Origin: Chengkuizengella sediminis
GTDB lineage: Bacteria; Bacillota; Bacilli; Paenibacillales; KCTC-33759
DNA: 64,000 nt
Reading direction: 5' to 3'
Assembly (NCBI RefSeq): GCF_010078385.1
Contig: NZ_SIJC01000007.1
Coordinates: 124,001-188,000 of the forward strand
The notes beneath the pieces were generated by a model that was not told the origin of the DNA, searched no databases, and worked only from the letters and a program-made list of their open reading frames with translations. Every line of letters starts with the position of its first letter. Position 1 is the first letter of the stretch. Shown in pieces: positions 9,286 to 18,765 of the stretch. The translations under genes were made by a program, and so were the position numbers.

Positions 9286-9832
9286 TCAAGAAATAGAAAA
9301 AACGATCTCTTTTCGTCCAGTAAAGTTAACAAAAGATGTGAATAGACTCCATAATTGGATGCACCAGCCGCATGTGATTCCATTTTGGAATCTTGCAATA
9401 TCCCTAGAAGACTATGAAAAACACCTTCAAAATTTTATGAATGATAATCATCAAACATTATATATAGGTGAACTGGATGGAACACCTATGAGCTATTGGG
9501 AAGCTTACTGGGCGAAGGAAGATATTATTGGTCAATATTATAATGTTGATCCCTATGATCAAGGCATCCATCTATTAATCGGACCATCAGAATACATTGG
9601 TAAAGGTTTGTCTCTACCTTTTTTGCGAACTATGGTGAAATTTCAATTTCGGCATTTACAAACAAAAAAAGTAATTGCAGAGCCAGATATTCGTAACGAG
9701 AAAATGATTCATCTATTTGAAAAATGTGGCTTTGAAAAAGTGAAACCGGTTGAATTACCAGACAAAACAGGGATGTTGATGTTTTGTGATCGTGAACGTT
9801 TTAAAAGGAGATGGAATTATGAAGATTTATGA
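9251..9832 (+). CDS. Siderophore N-acetyltransferase (GNAT, IucB/RhbD-like)
   Basis: This 193 aa GNAT protein should acylate the N-hydroxy diamine to form the hydroxamate ligand. I start it at ATG 9251 because a perfect AAGGAGG lies at 9241-9247; the gene therefore overlaps the synthetase by 35 bp. The sequence has the IucB-type opening FRPVKLTKDVNRLHNWMHQ and the acyl-CoA loop IGPSEYIGKGLSLPFLR. The strand VIAEPDIRNEKMIHLFEKCG closes the fold. The glycine-containing GKG loop is intact here, unlike in the fused copy downstream. Confidence 0.85.
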   Translation: MVLKDTSLTIIDQEIEKTISFRPVKLTKDVNRLHNWMHQPHVIPFWNLAISLEDYEKHLQNFMNDNHQTLYIGELDGTPMSYWEAYWAKEDIIGQYYNVDPYDQGIHLLIGPSEYIGKGLSLPFLRTMVKFQFRHLQTKKVIAEPDIRNEKMIHLFEKCGFEKVKPVELPDKTGMLMFCDRERFKRRWNYEDL

Positions 9833-11156
9833 TGTGATTGGAGTTGGGGTCGGACCGTTTAATTTAGGACTTGCAGCTTTACTTGATCCAGTTACAGAAA
9901 TCGAAGCTCTATTTTTTGAACAAAAACCGCAATTTGAGTGGCATGAAGGAATGCTCATTGAAGGTACGACATTACAAGTTCCTTTTTTAGCGGATGTGGT
10001 TACTATGGCGGACCCTACTAGTCCATTCAGTTATCTCAACTATTTAAAGGTTCATCAACGTTTATACCATTTTTACTTTCTAGAACAATTTTTAGTGCCA
10101 CGTAAAGAATACAATCATTACGGACAATGGGTAAGTTCACAATTGGATTCATTATTGTTTCATCATCGTGTGGAAAATACCCAGTTTATTCAAGAAGGAA
10201 ATGATCAATATTACAAGGTAGAAGTGCGTGAGCAAAATAGTAATAAAGTTAAAAGCTATTATGCAAAACATCTAGTTCTTGGAATAGGTAGTGAACCTTA
10301 TGTATTAGACACTCTTGATCAGCATTCAAACGAGGATGTTTTCCATTCGGCTCTTTTTTTACAAAGACAAGAGAGAGTTAAACGAGCTGAATCTATTACG
10401 GTGATTGGATCGGGACAAAGTGCAGCGGAAGTTTTTTATGAATTGTTAAAAGAACAACTTGAGTATGGTTATGAATTAAATTGGTATACTCGTTCACGTG
10501 GATTTTTCCCTATGGAATATTCCAAGCTAGGTTTAGAGCACTTTTCTCCTGATTATATTCAATATTTTTATCAATTGCCTCAGTCAAAGCGGGATCAGAT
10601 TCTACCTAAACAAGATTTACTATATAAGGGGATTAGTGCAAAAACCATCGCTGATATACACGAACAGCTCTATCATTTAAGCATCGGTAATAGAGAAATA
10701 CCAGTGAATTTGCTCGCATTAACAGAATTGCAACAGGCAGAGGTAATGAATCAAAATGGGCGAGTAAAGTATAAACTTCACTTACAGCAGATAGAGGAGG
10801 ATGCTTCATTTACGGCAGAAAGTGAAGTTGTCATTGCAGCTACTGGATATAAACATCCTATCCCTTCTTTTATTTCAGATATTCGTTCACACATCACCTG
10901 GGATGAACAAGGTCGTTATATTGTTGGCGAAGATTATAAATTACAACTTACTAACCAAACAGAGCGTCATATCTTTGTACAAAATGGTGAGGTTCATACT
11001 CATGGTATAGGTGCTCCAGATCTTGGACTCGGTGCTCATCGAAATTCTGTGATTATTAATAGTTTAACAGGTCGAGAAGTTTATCCTATTCAAAAGAAAA
11101 ATGTATTTCAACAGTTTGGTATAAATAAAAACAATCGAAGAGGTGTAAATAAATGA
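9819..11156 (+). CDS. Diamine/lysine N6-hydroxylase-type flavin monooxygenase (IucD/RhbE-like)
   Basis: This 445 aa FAD- and NADPH-dependent N-hydroxylase oxidises the terminal amine of 1,3-diaminopropane in the inferred pathway. I start it at ATG 9819, 8 nt after AAAAGGAG. Visible are the FAD-binding GVGVGPFNLGLAALL, FEQKPQFEWHEGML, DPTSPFSYLNYL, the NADPH-binding VIGSGQSAAEVFYELL (about residue 200), and the class mark ATGYKHPIP near the C-terminus. Length is normal for IucD/SidA/PvdA enzymes. It overlaps the acetyltransferase by 14 bp and the next synthetase by 4 bp. Confidence 0.9.
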   Translation: MKIYDVIGVGVGPFNLGLAALLDPVTEIEALFFEQKPQFEWHEGMLIEGTTLQVPFLADVVTMADPTSPFSYLNYLKVHQRLYHFYFLEQFLVPRKEYNHYGQWVSSQLDSLLFHHRVENTQFIQEGNDQYYKVEVREQNSNKVKSYYAKHLVLGIGSEPYVLDTLDQHSNEDVFHSALFLQRQERVKRAESITVIGSGQSAAEVFYELLKEQLEYGYELNWYTRSRGFFPMEYSKLGLEHFSPDYIQYFYQLPQSKRDQILPKQDLLYKGISAKTIADIHEQLYHLSIGNREIPVNLLALTELQQAEVMNQNGRVKYKLHLQQIEEDASFTAESEVVIAATGYKHPIPSFISDIRSHITWDEQGRYIVGEDYKLQLTNQTERHIFVQNGEVHTHGIGAPDLGLGAHRNSVIINSLTGREVYPIQKKNVFQQFGINKNNRRGVNK

Positions 11157-13549
11157 ATTACATCGATGAATTGAAACATATAACGCCAGATATTTGGAAG
11201 CAAGCTGGCGTTCAATTGTTAGAAAAAATGTTTGCGGAGTTTATGTATGAATATATTATCGATCCTGAAATCATGCAAAGAGATGGCGATATCGGACGAT
11301 ACAGATTACTGCTTAATGAAGGAATCGAATATCGTTTTAAAGCAAAACAACGTATGTTTGACAGTTATCAAATTGTCAAAGGATCGATAGAACGAGGAGT
11401 TCATGGAGTATTTTTAACAGCAACACAGCCTATCCAATTTTTATTAGATATCCAAAAATTGATTGGAATGCGCCCAACTACGACAGGACATCTCATTAAA
11501 GAATACCAGCATACATTACTGGCGGACTGCCACATTTTATTAAAGAAAAAAAATAAACAAGCTAATTTGCTAGAAATGGATTATGCACAGATTGAAGGCG
11601 AAATGGAAGGACATCCTTGGATTACATACAATAAGGGTCGAATTGGTTTTGGATATGATGACTATTTGGCATATGCTCCTGAAAACAAACAAGAGGTGAA
11701 GTTGACTTGGTTAGCAGTTGACAAAAGCATTGCATCCTTTCAAGTGACTAGCTCACTTTCTTATGAAACATTGATGTTGAATGAACTGGGTGAAGATCTT
11801 ATAAATCATTTTAAAGCTATTTTAACAGAGGAACACATTTTACTAGAGGATTATTTATTCATCCCTGTTCATGAATGGCAATGGAACAACCTATTGATTC
11901 CTTTATTTGCTGAAGACCTTGCTTTAAGAAAAGTCATACCACTTGGTGAAGGAGCAGATTTATATTTACCACAACAATCTATCCGTACATTTGTAAATAT
12001 GAGCAGCAAACATAAACATCATGTAAAATTGCCAATGAGTATATTAAATACATTAGTGTATCGTGGTTTGCCGGGTGAAAGAACAGTAATTGCCCCGGAA
12101 ATAACGGAATACATTCAAGGTATTTGTGAACAAGATCGATTTTTGAAAGAAGAATGTCGACTTATTTTACCTGGAGAAGTGGCTTCGATACATGTTAGAC
12201 ATGACTACTATGAGAAATTAGAAGATGCACCATACCAATATATTGAAATGTTAGGAAGTATTTGGCGTGAGAGTCTTTATTCATATCTTGATGAAGGGGA
12301 GAAAGCCATTAGCTTAGCATCTTTACTTTATGTAGATGATCAAGGAAGACCGTTTATTGGTCAGCTAGTGGAACGATCCGGACTGTCCGTACAGGCATGG
12401 TTTGAAAAATTCTTTAATGTAATTATGCCTCCGTTACTTCATTATTTATATCAATACGGAACGGTATTCTCACCACATGGACAAAATACGATAGTAGTTT
12501 TGAAAAACAATCAGCCTCATAGATTGGCAATTAAAGATTTTGTAGATGATGTAAACATTAGTGATCAACCACTGACTGAACTGGAAGTATTATCAGATGA
12601 ACTAAAAAAAGTGTTACGCAGTGAACCACCGGAAGGTCTTTGCCAATTTATTTTTACAGGGTTGTTTATATGTCACCTACGATATCTTTCTAATATTCTA
12701 GAAGATCATTATCAATATGAGGAAAATAAATTTTGGGGTCAGCTTCTTCAAGCGATCATAAATTACCAAACACGTTTTCCAGAGCTGCAAGATCGATTTG
12801 AGTTGTTTAATATGCTTAAACCAGAGATGACTAAATTGTGTTTAAACCGAAATCGGATGTTGGATTATGGTTATGAAGATGATGGTGAACGTCCACATGC
12901 ATCAGAATACGGCAAAGTAAAAAATGCTTTATACGAAGTACATCGATTACGTCAAACCGTTACTTATGTAGATATTCAATATAAAAAAGTGGTTACTGTT
13001 CGTCCAGTCTCTTATGAAAAAGATTTAGAAATAATATATAAGTGGATGCATGAAGAACATCTAGCACCATTTTGGAAGTTGGATGTCTCTTTAAATGAAT
13101 TTCAAAATTATTTAAAAAAATCACTTGAGGCTGAACATAAAGATATATATATCGCTAGTCTTGATGACGAACCGGTTTGTTATTTTATGACATATAAAGT
13201 ATCAGAGGACCAAATCCGAAACTATTATGATGTTGAAGAGGGAGACTTAGGAGGGCATTTTGCAATTGGAAAAAGAGAGAATTTAAGAAAAGAAGTTATG
13301 ATCCCCTTGTTACGAGGACTTCTCTCTTTTGGTTTTTATAGGTATGATACAAAACACATCATTGTTGAACCTGATATCAGAAATCGGATTGTGATTCCTA
13401 CTTTAAAGCAGTGTGGGTTTGAGATTCACTCCTATATACAACTGCCTCATAAAAAAGCAGCACTGATGATATTAAGGAAAGAGCAATTTGAAAAACAAAT
13501 GTCAGAATTGAAAAAAATAACTAATGGAATAGATGCATATGCCTATTGA
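11153..13549 (+). CDS. IucA/IucC siderophore synthetase fused to a C-terminal GNAT domain
   Basis: This 798 aa protein is about 200 aa longer than ordinary NIS synthetases. Residues 1-600 are an IucA/IucC ligase, with FLTATQPIQFL, EGHPWITYNKGRIGFG, FIPVHEWQWNNL, QQSIRTFVNM and KLPMSILNTLVYRG. From about residue 612 to the end a second IucB-type acetyltransferase follows (VTVRPVSYEKDLEIIYKWMH, ending VEPDIRNRIVIPTLKQCGF). The domain is clearly paralogous to the free acetyltransferase at 9251, but its acyl-CoA loop reads IGKRENLRKEVMIPLLR and lacks the GxG of the free enzyme, so it may be catalytically weak or structural. It probably attaches the second hydroxamate arm to citrate (RhbF-like). 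It starts by an ATGA overlap with the monooxygenase gene. Confidence 0.9.
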   Translation: MNYIDELKHITPDIWKQAGVQLLEKMFAEFMYEYIIDPEIMQRDGDIGRYRLLLNEGIEYRFKAKQRMFDSYQIVKGSIERGVHGVFLTATQPIQFLLDIQKLIGMRPTTTGHLIKEYQHTLLADCHILLKKKNKQANLLEMDYAQIEGEMEGHPWITYNKGRIGFGYDDYLAYAPENKQEVKLTWLAVDKSIASFQVTSSLSYETLMLNELGEDLINHFKAILTEEHILLEDYLFIPVHEWQWNNLLIPLFAEDLALRKVIPLGEGADLYLPQQSIRTFVNMSSKHKHHVKLPMSILNTLVYRGLPGERTVIAPEITEYIQGICEQDRFLKEECRLILPGEVASIHVRHDYYEKLEDAPYQYIEMLGSIWRESLYSYLDEGEKAISLASLLYVDDQGRPFIGQLVERSGLSVQAWFEKFFNVIMPPLLHYLYQYGTVFSPHGQNTIVVLKNNQPHRLAIKDFVDDVNISDQPLTELEVLSDELKKVLRSEPPEGLCQFIFTGLFICHLRYLSNILEDHYQYEENKFWGQLLQAIINYQTRFPELQDRFELFNMLKPEMTKLCLNRNRMLDYGYEDDGERPHASEYGKVKNALYEVHRLRQTVTYVDIQYKKVVTVRPVSYEKDLEIIYKWMHEEHLAPFWKLDVSLNEFQNYLKKSLEAEHKDIYIASLDDEPVCYFMTYKVSEDQIRNYYDVEEGDLGGHFAIGKRENLRKEVMIPLLRGLLSFGFYRYDTKHIIVEPDIRNRIVIPTLKQCGFEIHSYIQLPHKKAALMILRKEQFEKQMSELKKITNGIDAYAY

Positions 13550-14483
13550 TCCTCAGATTCATCAATTATTACAAAAAATAGGGAAGAGGATGACGGACCT
13601 TGGTCATCCTCCTATCTCTCAATTAACACCTGAACAATCACGCTATTTTCATCGAGAAGCGCGAAAAATGTTTGTTAAACAAAGAGAGGGTGAGGTGACT
13701 GTAACAAATAAGATTATTCATCGAAATATTCATCCGGATTTGCCTGTACGTATTTATCAGCCCATTCAACAAGAATCACATCTTCCAATTCTTGTTTATT
13801 TTCATGGAGGGGGCTGGGTATTCGGTGACTTAGAAAGCACCGATGATGTTTGCAGTTTTTTAGCAAAGGTTGCAAAATGTATTGTTGTTTCCGTTCAATA
13901 TCGCCTTGCTCCAGAAAACAAATATCCCTTGCCTTTTATTGATGCTGTGGATGCAGTCAGATGGACTTATCATAATGCAGGTGTTTTTGGTGGGGATGCA
14001 AACCGGATAGCTGTTGGTGGTGAAAGTTCAGGAGCTAATTTAGCAGCAGTTGCAGCTATAAAAATAAGAGAAAGCGATGATATAAAACTTGTAGCTCAAT
14101 TGTTAATTACCCCTGTTACCAACTATGGTTTTAATACATCATCTTATCGTGCGGGTTATACTTACAGTCTTTCAAAGGAAACGTTAATTTGGTTTTGGAA
14201 TCATTATTTGGAAAATGCAGAGCAAGGAAAGGAAATCTATGCTTCTCCCTTACAAGTACAAACTGCTGAAGGTTTACCCCCGACTTTGATTATTACAGCT
14301 GAGCTTGATCCTTTGCGTGATGACGGTTTTTTATATGCTGAAAAATTGAAATCTTCTGGTGTTGATGTGGAGTATATTTGTTATGAGGGATATGTGCATA
14401 GCTTTGTACATATGATACATATTGTTGAACGTACAAAGTATGTTTTACATGAAATTGCACTTCGGTTTGGTAAGATGTTATAA
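13533..14483 (+). CDS. Alpha/beta hydrolase, hormone-sensitive-lipase family
   Basis: This 316 aa soluble hydrolase overlaps the preceding synthetase by 17 bp and is the last gene of the siderophore operon. The HSL oxyanion motif VYFHGGGWVFGD, nucleophile elbow GGESSGANLAA, catalytic Asp in AELDPLRDDG and His in GYVHSFVH are all present, so it is likely active as an esterase. Family members act on small esters. The predicted citrate dihydroxamate has no ester bond, so its role in the pathway (an intermediate, ferri-siderophore processing, or something unrelated) is open. No clear terminator follows. Confidence 0.85.
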   Translation: MHMPIDPQIHQLLQKIGKRMTDLGHPPISQLTPEQSRYFHREARKMFVKQREGEVTVTNKIIHRNIHPDLPVRIYQPIQQESHLPILVYFHGGGWVFGDLESTDDVCSFLAKVAKCIVVSVQYRLAPENKYPLPFIDAVDAVRWTYHNAGVFGGDANRIAVGGESSGANLAAVAAIKIRESDDIKLVAQLLITPVTNYGFNTSSYRAGYTYSLSKETLIWFWNHYLENAEQGKEIYASPLQVQTAEGLPPTLIITAELDPLRDDGFLYAEKLKSSGVDVEYICYEGYVHSFVHMIHIVERTKYVLHEIALRFGKML

Positions 14484-14497
14484 CAAAACATTACATG

Positions 14498-14740
14498 TTA
14501 GTAGCTTGAATCACCACCACTTGAGTTTGAGCAGCTTGAATCACCACCACCTGAGTTTGAGCAGTTTGAATCTGAACCGCTAAAGTCATTATTTCTATGA
14601 TCGTTTAAATATGTGGGGAACAAATGAGAATTTCCAATAGACAGTTTCTTAGTTCTTTTTTTATGGTTATTATCGCTATAAAGTGCAATGCAAAACAAAA
14701 TAACAATTGGAACGATTACGAAAAGCAAAAACCATATCAT
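14498..14740 (-). CDS. Small membrane-anchored protein with Cys/Ser/Gly-rich tail
   Basis: This protein of about 80 aa starts at ATG 14740, since the GGGAG box at 14751-14755 is about 10 nt upstream; an in-frame ATG at 14746 is too close. Residues 1-23 form one membrane helix (IWFLLFVIVPIVILFCIALY). A basic stretch NNHKKRTKKL follows, and the tail ends in repeats of the type GGDSSCSNSSGGDSS with two cysteines. It is paralogous to the next small ORF. I recognise no family. The orientation, helix out then basic residues, suggests a cytoplasmic tail. Confidence 0.6.
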   Translation of the reverse strand: MIWFLLFVIVPIVILFCIALYSDNNHKKRTKKLSIGNSHLFPTYLNDHRNNDFSGSDSNCSNSGGGDSSCSNSSGGDSSY

Positions 14741-14809
14741 TATCATTACTCCCTTCTGTTTTAAATTGATAACTACTATACGGACATTAAAGAAAGTTCA
14801 CTATTTGTA

Positions 14810-14953
14810 TTAAAATTTCCCATCGGGTGGATCAAACCACTGGGATGATGCATCCGGGGGTTTAGTTTGATAATTATTTTTTTTGTCGCTATAAAGTGCA
14901 ATGCAAAACATAACAACAATTGGAATGATTACGAACAGCAAAAGCCATATCAT
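14810..14953 (-). CDS. Tiny membrane protein, paralogue of the preceding small protein
   Basis: This 47 aa ORF was found by reading the minus strand. From ATG 14953 it encodes MIWLLLFVIIPIVVMFCIAL followed by YSDKKNNYQTKPPDASS and a proline-rich end (WFDPPDGKF). Its first 25 residues and its upstream SD region are nearly identical to those of the gene at 14498-14740, so the pair arose by tandem duplication; the tails differ completely. Function unknown. Conservation of the helix, with an intact frame and RBS in both copies, supports a real gene. Confidence 0.5.
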   Translation of the reverse strand: MIWLLLFVIIPIVVMFCIALYSDKKNNYQTKPPDASSQWFDPPDGKF

Positions 14954-14959
14954 TATCAT

Positions 14960-15307
14960 TACTCCCTTTGGTTTTTAGATTTTTAAAACTTTTATTTATT
15001 ATGTTAATCTTTTCATAAAGTTTCAAATTGTTTTATAAAAAAATCACTTTGCCAGATTACTATAATATGATAAAGTTGATGTATTCAATAAAAATAACGA
15101 TATTGAAAAAGCGCCCATTGTGGTGCTTTTTTACACTTTTAAAATTTGTTATTCACACTTAAGGTTTGCCAATCGGCGAGTTTTCTTTAATGGGTATGAG
15201 TGTGTAATGTTCCACCCATATATTGTATTTGGATATTATGAGTAGGATAAATAACAATTATTTGGAAAAAGCTACTCAATATAAATAAAAAAAGAAGGTA
15301 AATGAAA
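14960..15307. other. Intergenic leader region before the RNA helicase
   Basis: There is no gene in this stretch of about 350 bp. A TATAAT lies at 15061-15066 (no clear -35). An intrinsic-terminator-like hairpin with a T-run follows at 15106-15133. About 170 bp of unassigned leader, containing a GC-richer patch near 15165-15190, then leads to the helicase start codon. Confidence 0.4.
15106..15133 (+). terminator. Terminator-like hairpin upstream of the helicase gene
   Basis: The arms AAAAAGCGCC and GGTGCTTTTT flank the short loop CATTGT, with one G-U pair, and a T-run follows. The A-run on the left arm makes it possibly bidirectional. It sits about 45 bp after a TATAAT and 175 bp before the helicase start. 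It could end a very short transcript or act as an attenuator. Confidence 0.5.
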
Positions 15308-16717
15308 ATGCAAAATTTTTTACAACTTGGCGTACGAGAAGAAATAAATAATCTCTTGAAAGAAAATGGGATTTTCAAACCAACTCCAATTCAACAGCAA
15401 GCCATTCCACATTTGTTAGAAGGAAGAGACGTAATTGGTAAGGCCCAGACAGGAACTGGTAAAACATTAGCGTTTGTGTTGCCGATATTAGAAAAAATTG
15501 ATCCTGATAAACCAGAAATTCAAGCGATCATTGTTACACCAACACGTGAATTGGCGCTGCAAGTTACTGCTGAAGTGAAGAAACTTGTTGCTAAAATACA
15601 AAACCTTAATGTGTTAGCGGTATACGGTGGACAAGATGTGGAAAAACAGTTGCACAAACTAAAAGGAAATAATCAGATTATTGTAGGTACACCAGGTCGT
15701 ATCATAGACCATTTAGGGCGTGGAACGATCAAACTTTCTAATGTTTCCATGCTTGTGTTGGATGAAGCTGATCAAATGCTGCATATCGGTTTTTTATCTG
15801 AAGTAGAAGAGATCATTCAGCGCACACCATCCAGCAGACAAACGATGTTATTCTCAGCAACGATGCCGCAGCAAGTAAGATCCTTAGCCAATCAATATAT
15901 GAGAAAACCAGAAGATATTCGCGTAAAAGATACGGAGATCACTGTATCAGATATCAAACAAATCGCAATCGAAACAACAGATCGTGCGAAGGAAGATGCA
16001 TTAGTAAGCACTATCGAGAAATATCGACCATTTTTAGCGATTATATTTTGTCGGACAAAGCGAAGAGCAAGTAAATTAAATGAGGCATTAAGAGAAAAAG
16101 GATTAAATTCAGACGAGCTTCATGGTGATTTATCCCAAGCAAAAAGAGAACAGGTAATGAAGAGGTTCCGTGAGTTGAAAATCCAATTTCTAATTGCTAC
16201 AGATGTTGCTGCTCGTGGATTGGATGTAGAGGGAGTTACTCATGTGTTTAACTACGATATCCCTCAGGATGTGGAAAGTTATGTTCATCGAATAGGAAGA
16301 ACTGGACGAGCTGGTGAAAAAGGATTAGCAATTACATTTGTAGCTCCTAAAGATCGTAATGCATTAAATCAGATTGAAAGAGGGATAAAGATCTCCATAA
16401 AAAAGCAAACTGTAGATGGAGAAACGACTGTTCAGCGTTCTAATAAAAATAAAAGTACAAATAGAAATTCAAATCAGAAGAAAAAGTATAACGGTGAACG
16501 TAAATTTGGAAATAAAACAAAAAATGCGAAAGAGAATAAAGAACAAAAAGGACGACGTGGTGAAAGTAGAAGAGGGGAAGGTAGAGCTTCATCAAAAGCT
16601 TCTGGAAAAAGTAATGGTACTAAAACAGCTAAGTCTGCTAGGTTTGCTAAAAAGACGAGCAATAATTCTAATAAAAGAGGAGCAAATCAAAAACAAAAGC
16701 GAAATAGCTACAGATGA
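15308..16717 (+). CDS. DEAD-box ATP-dependent RNA helicase (CshA-like)
   Basis: This 469 aa helicase likely acts in ribosome assembly and RNA turnover. It starts at ATG 15308, 9 nt after AAGAAGG; the ATG at 15302 is too close to the SD. Motifs in order are Q motif [21 protein letters not shown], Ia PTRELALQ, Ib [26 protein letters not shown] and [12 protein letters not shown]. From about residue 370 the tail is Lys/Arg/Asn/Gly-rich and low in complexity, as in CshA/CsdA-type helicases where it binds RNA. It stands alone, with a terminator after it. Confidence 0.93.
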   Translation: MQNFLQLGVREEINNLLKENGIFKPTPIQQQAIPHLLEGRDVIGKAQTGTGKTLAFVLPILEKIDPDKPEIQAIIVTPTRELALQVTAEVKKLVAKIQNLNVLAVYGGQDVEKQLHKLKGNNQIIVGTPGRIIDHLGRGTIKLSNVSMLVLDEADQMLHIGFLSEVEEIIQRTPSSRQTMLFSATMPQQVRSLANQYMRKPEDIRVKDTEITVSDIKQIAIETTDRAKEDALVSTIEKYRPFLAIIFCRTKRRASKLNEALREKGLNSDELHGDLSQAKREQVMKRFRELKIQFLIATDVAARGLDVEGVTHVFNYDIPQDVESYVHRIGRTGRAGEKGLAITFVAPKDRNALNQIERGIKISIKKQTVDGETTVQRSNKNKSTNRNSNQKKKYNGERKFGNKTKNAKENKEQKGRRGESRRGEGRASSKASGKSNGTKTAKSARFAKKTSNNSNKRGANQKQKRNSYR

Positions 16718-16739
16718 TTTCATTTAAAGAAAACGGAAG

Positions 16740-16794
16740 AAAAAGGGTTCCTACAATTTAGGATTTTATAAATGAGTGGAGGATACCCTTTTTT
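16740..16794. terminator. Intrinsic terminator between helicase and CotS-type genes
   Basis: The arms AAAAAGGGTTCC and GGATACCCTTTTTT enclose a loop of roughly 30 nt. Oligo-T lies on the right and oligo-A on the left, so it can serve both the helicase (plus) and the converging CotS-like operon (minus). Confidence 0.6.
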
Positions 16795-16834
16795 GAGCCT
16801 CTGTAGACTTTTTGAACGACCATTATAAGCTGAT

Positions 16835-17941
<1,107 letters not shown>

Positions 17942-17983
17942 TTAACTTGGCTTCTTTTTGATCTGCATTTTGTTTTTTATTTT

Positions 17984-18760
17984 CTATTTCTTAAGCAAGG
18001 GTGAATATATTTCATTTATAAATTGATTGATCACACGTGGAATCACTTTGTGACGTCTGTAATTTAAGGCCTTTATTACGTTTTTTTGTTCTACTTTAGA
18101 CATTTTCCATTCCTCTGGGATCATAGACAATATTTCCTCAAGTAACAAGGTAGGAATGGTTTGAATGACTTCAATTTGTTCTAAAAATTCTTTTTCATTT
18201 GGAATAAAGCTTGCCAAAGTTTCGTGGGCTGCAATGTTTAATACAGTTTCGGGAAGATTTTTTAAATCGTCAGCTGTCCATGATAATGAAGAGAATATTT
18301 CTGAATGATCCATGATCCAACATTGATAAACGCCAGGTGTTTTGTTTTGTAACAACACATTATGATGTGTTCGATTTGTATTACATAACCAATAGTCAAA
18401 CACGACCATTTTTACAAGGTCATCCACATTAGAAATAAGACCTGCTTCTACTTCATTTAAACTGATAGATTCATCTAAATAAAGGATTGCAGATTGGTTT
18501 TTAGATAAATAATGTTGTTTATACGGAATGAGATTTGGGATTTCATCTAAAAATAGTGTAGGTATTTCAATAATTTGAACTTCTGGAACAGGAATTTCCA
18601 TATATTTAGCAATGCAGTAAGCGATCCATTCATTCATGAGTGATTTTTCTTCACCAGCATGTAAAAAATTCACAGCGTAATTTTGATTGTTGTCAAAAGA
18701 AACAAGATGCTTATGATTTGATTTACTTTTTAAAGGTCTTTGATAAGAGATAGGAAGCAT
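17984..18760 (-). CDS. HipA-like kinase-domain protein
   Basis: This protein of about 258 aa resembles the stand-alone HipA-like kinase domain family. It begins MLPISYQRPLKSKSNHKHLV and has FLHAGEEKSLMNEWIAYCIAKYM (the LxNEwia lysine/glutamate region). Further on are the VVFDYWLCNTNRTHHNVLL catalytic-type loop (D...NxxR..N) and WIMDHSEIF, where Asp would bind metal. I start it at ATG 18760, about 9 nt after GAGAG; an in-frame TTG at 18769 lies on the SD. It follows the glycosyltransferase stop by 5 bp. No HipB antitoxin is nearby, so a toxin role is unlikely. A role in capsule or spore polysaccharide maturation is possible but unproven. Confidence 0.75.
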   Translation of the reverse strand: MLPISYQRPLKSKSNHKHLVSFDNNQNYAVNFLHAGEEKSLMNEWIAYCIAKYMEIPVPEVQIIEIPTLFLDEIPNLIPYKQHYLSKNQSAILYLDESISLNEVEAGLISNVDDLVKMVVFDYWLCNTNRTHHNVLLQNKTPGVYQCWIMDHSEIFSSLSWTADDLKNLPETVLNIAAHETLASFIPNEKEFLEQIEVIQTIPTLLLEEILSMIPEEWKMSKVEQKNVIKALNYRRHKVIPRVINQFINEIYSPLLKK

Positions 18761-18765
18761 CCTGA

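Noticed and set aside
14738-14760. Fur-box-like ATGATAATGATA sequence before both tiny membrane proteins
   Set aside because: It is formed by the repeated start codons and first codons (M-I-M-I) right after the SD, and does not extend to a full 7-1-7 dyad.
15168-15189. 22-bp stretch that matches the end of the FecCD permease gene at 1256-1277 in 20 of 22 positions
   Set aside because: No further similarity on either side and no reading frame continues; could be chance, so not called a gene remnant or repeat.
15187-15378. 63-codon minus-strand frame ending in THTHTH
   Set aside because: Overlaps the helicase start and RBS, no RBS of its own, and the His-Thr end is low-complexity.
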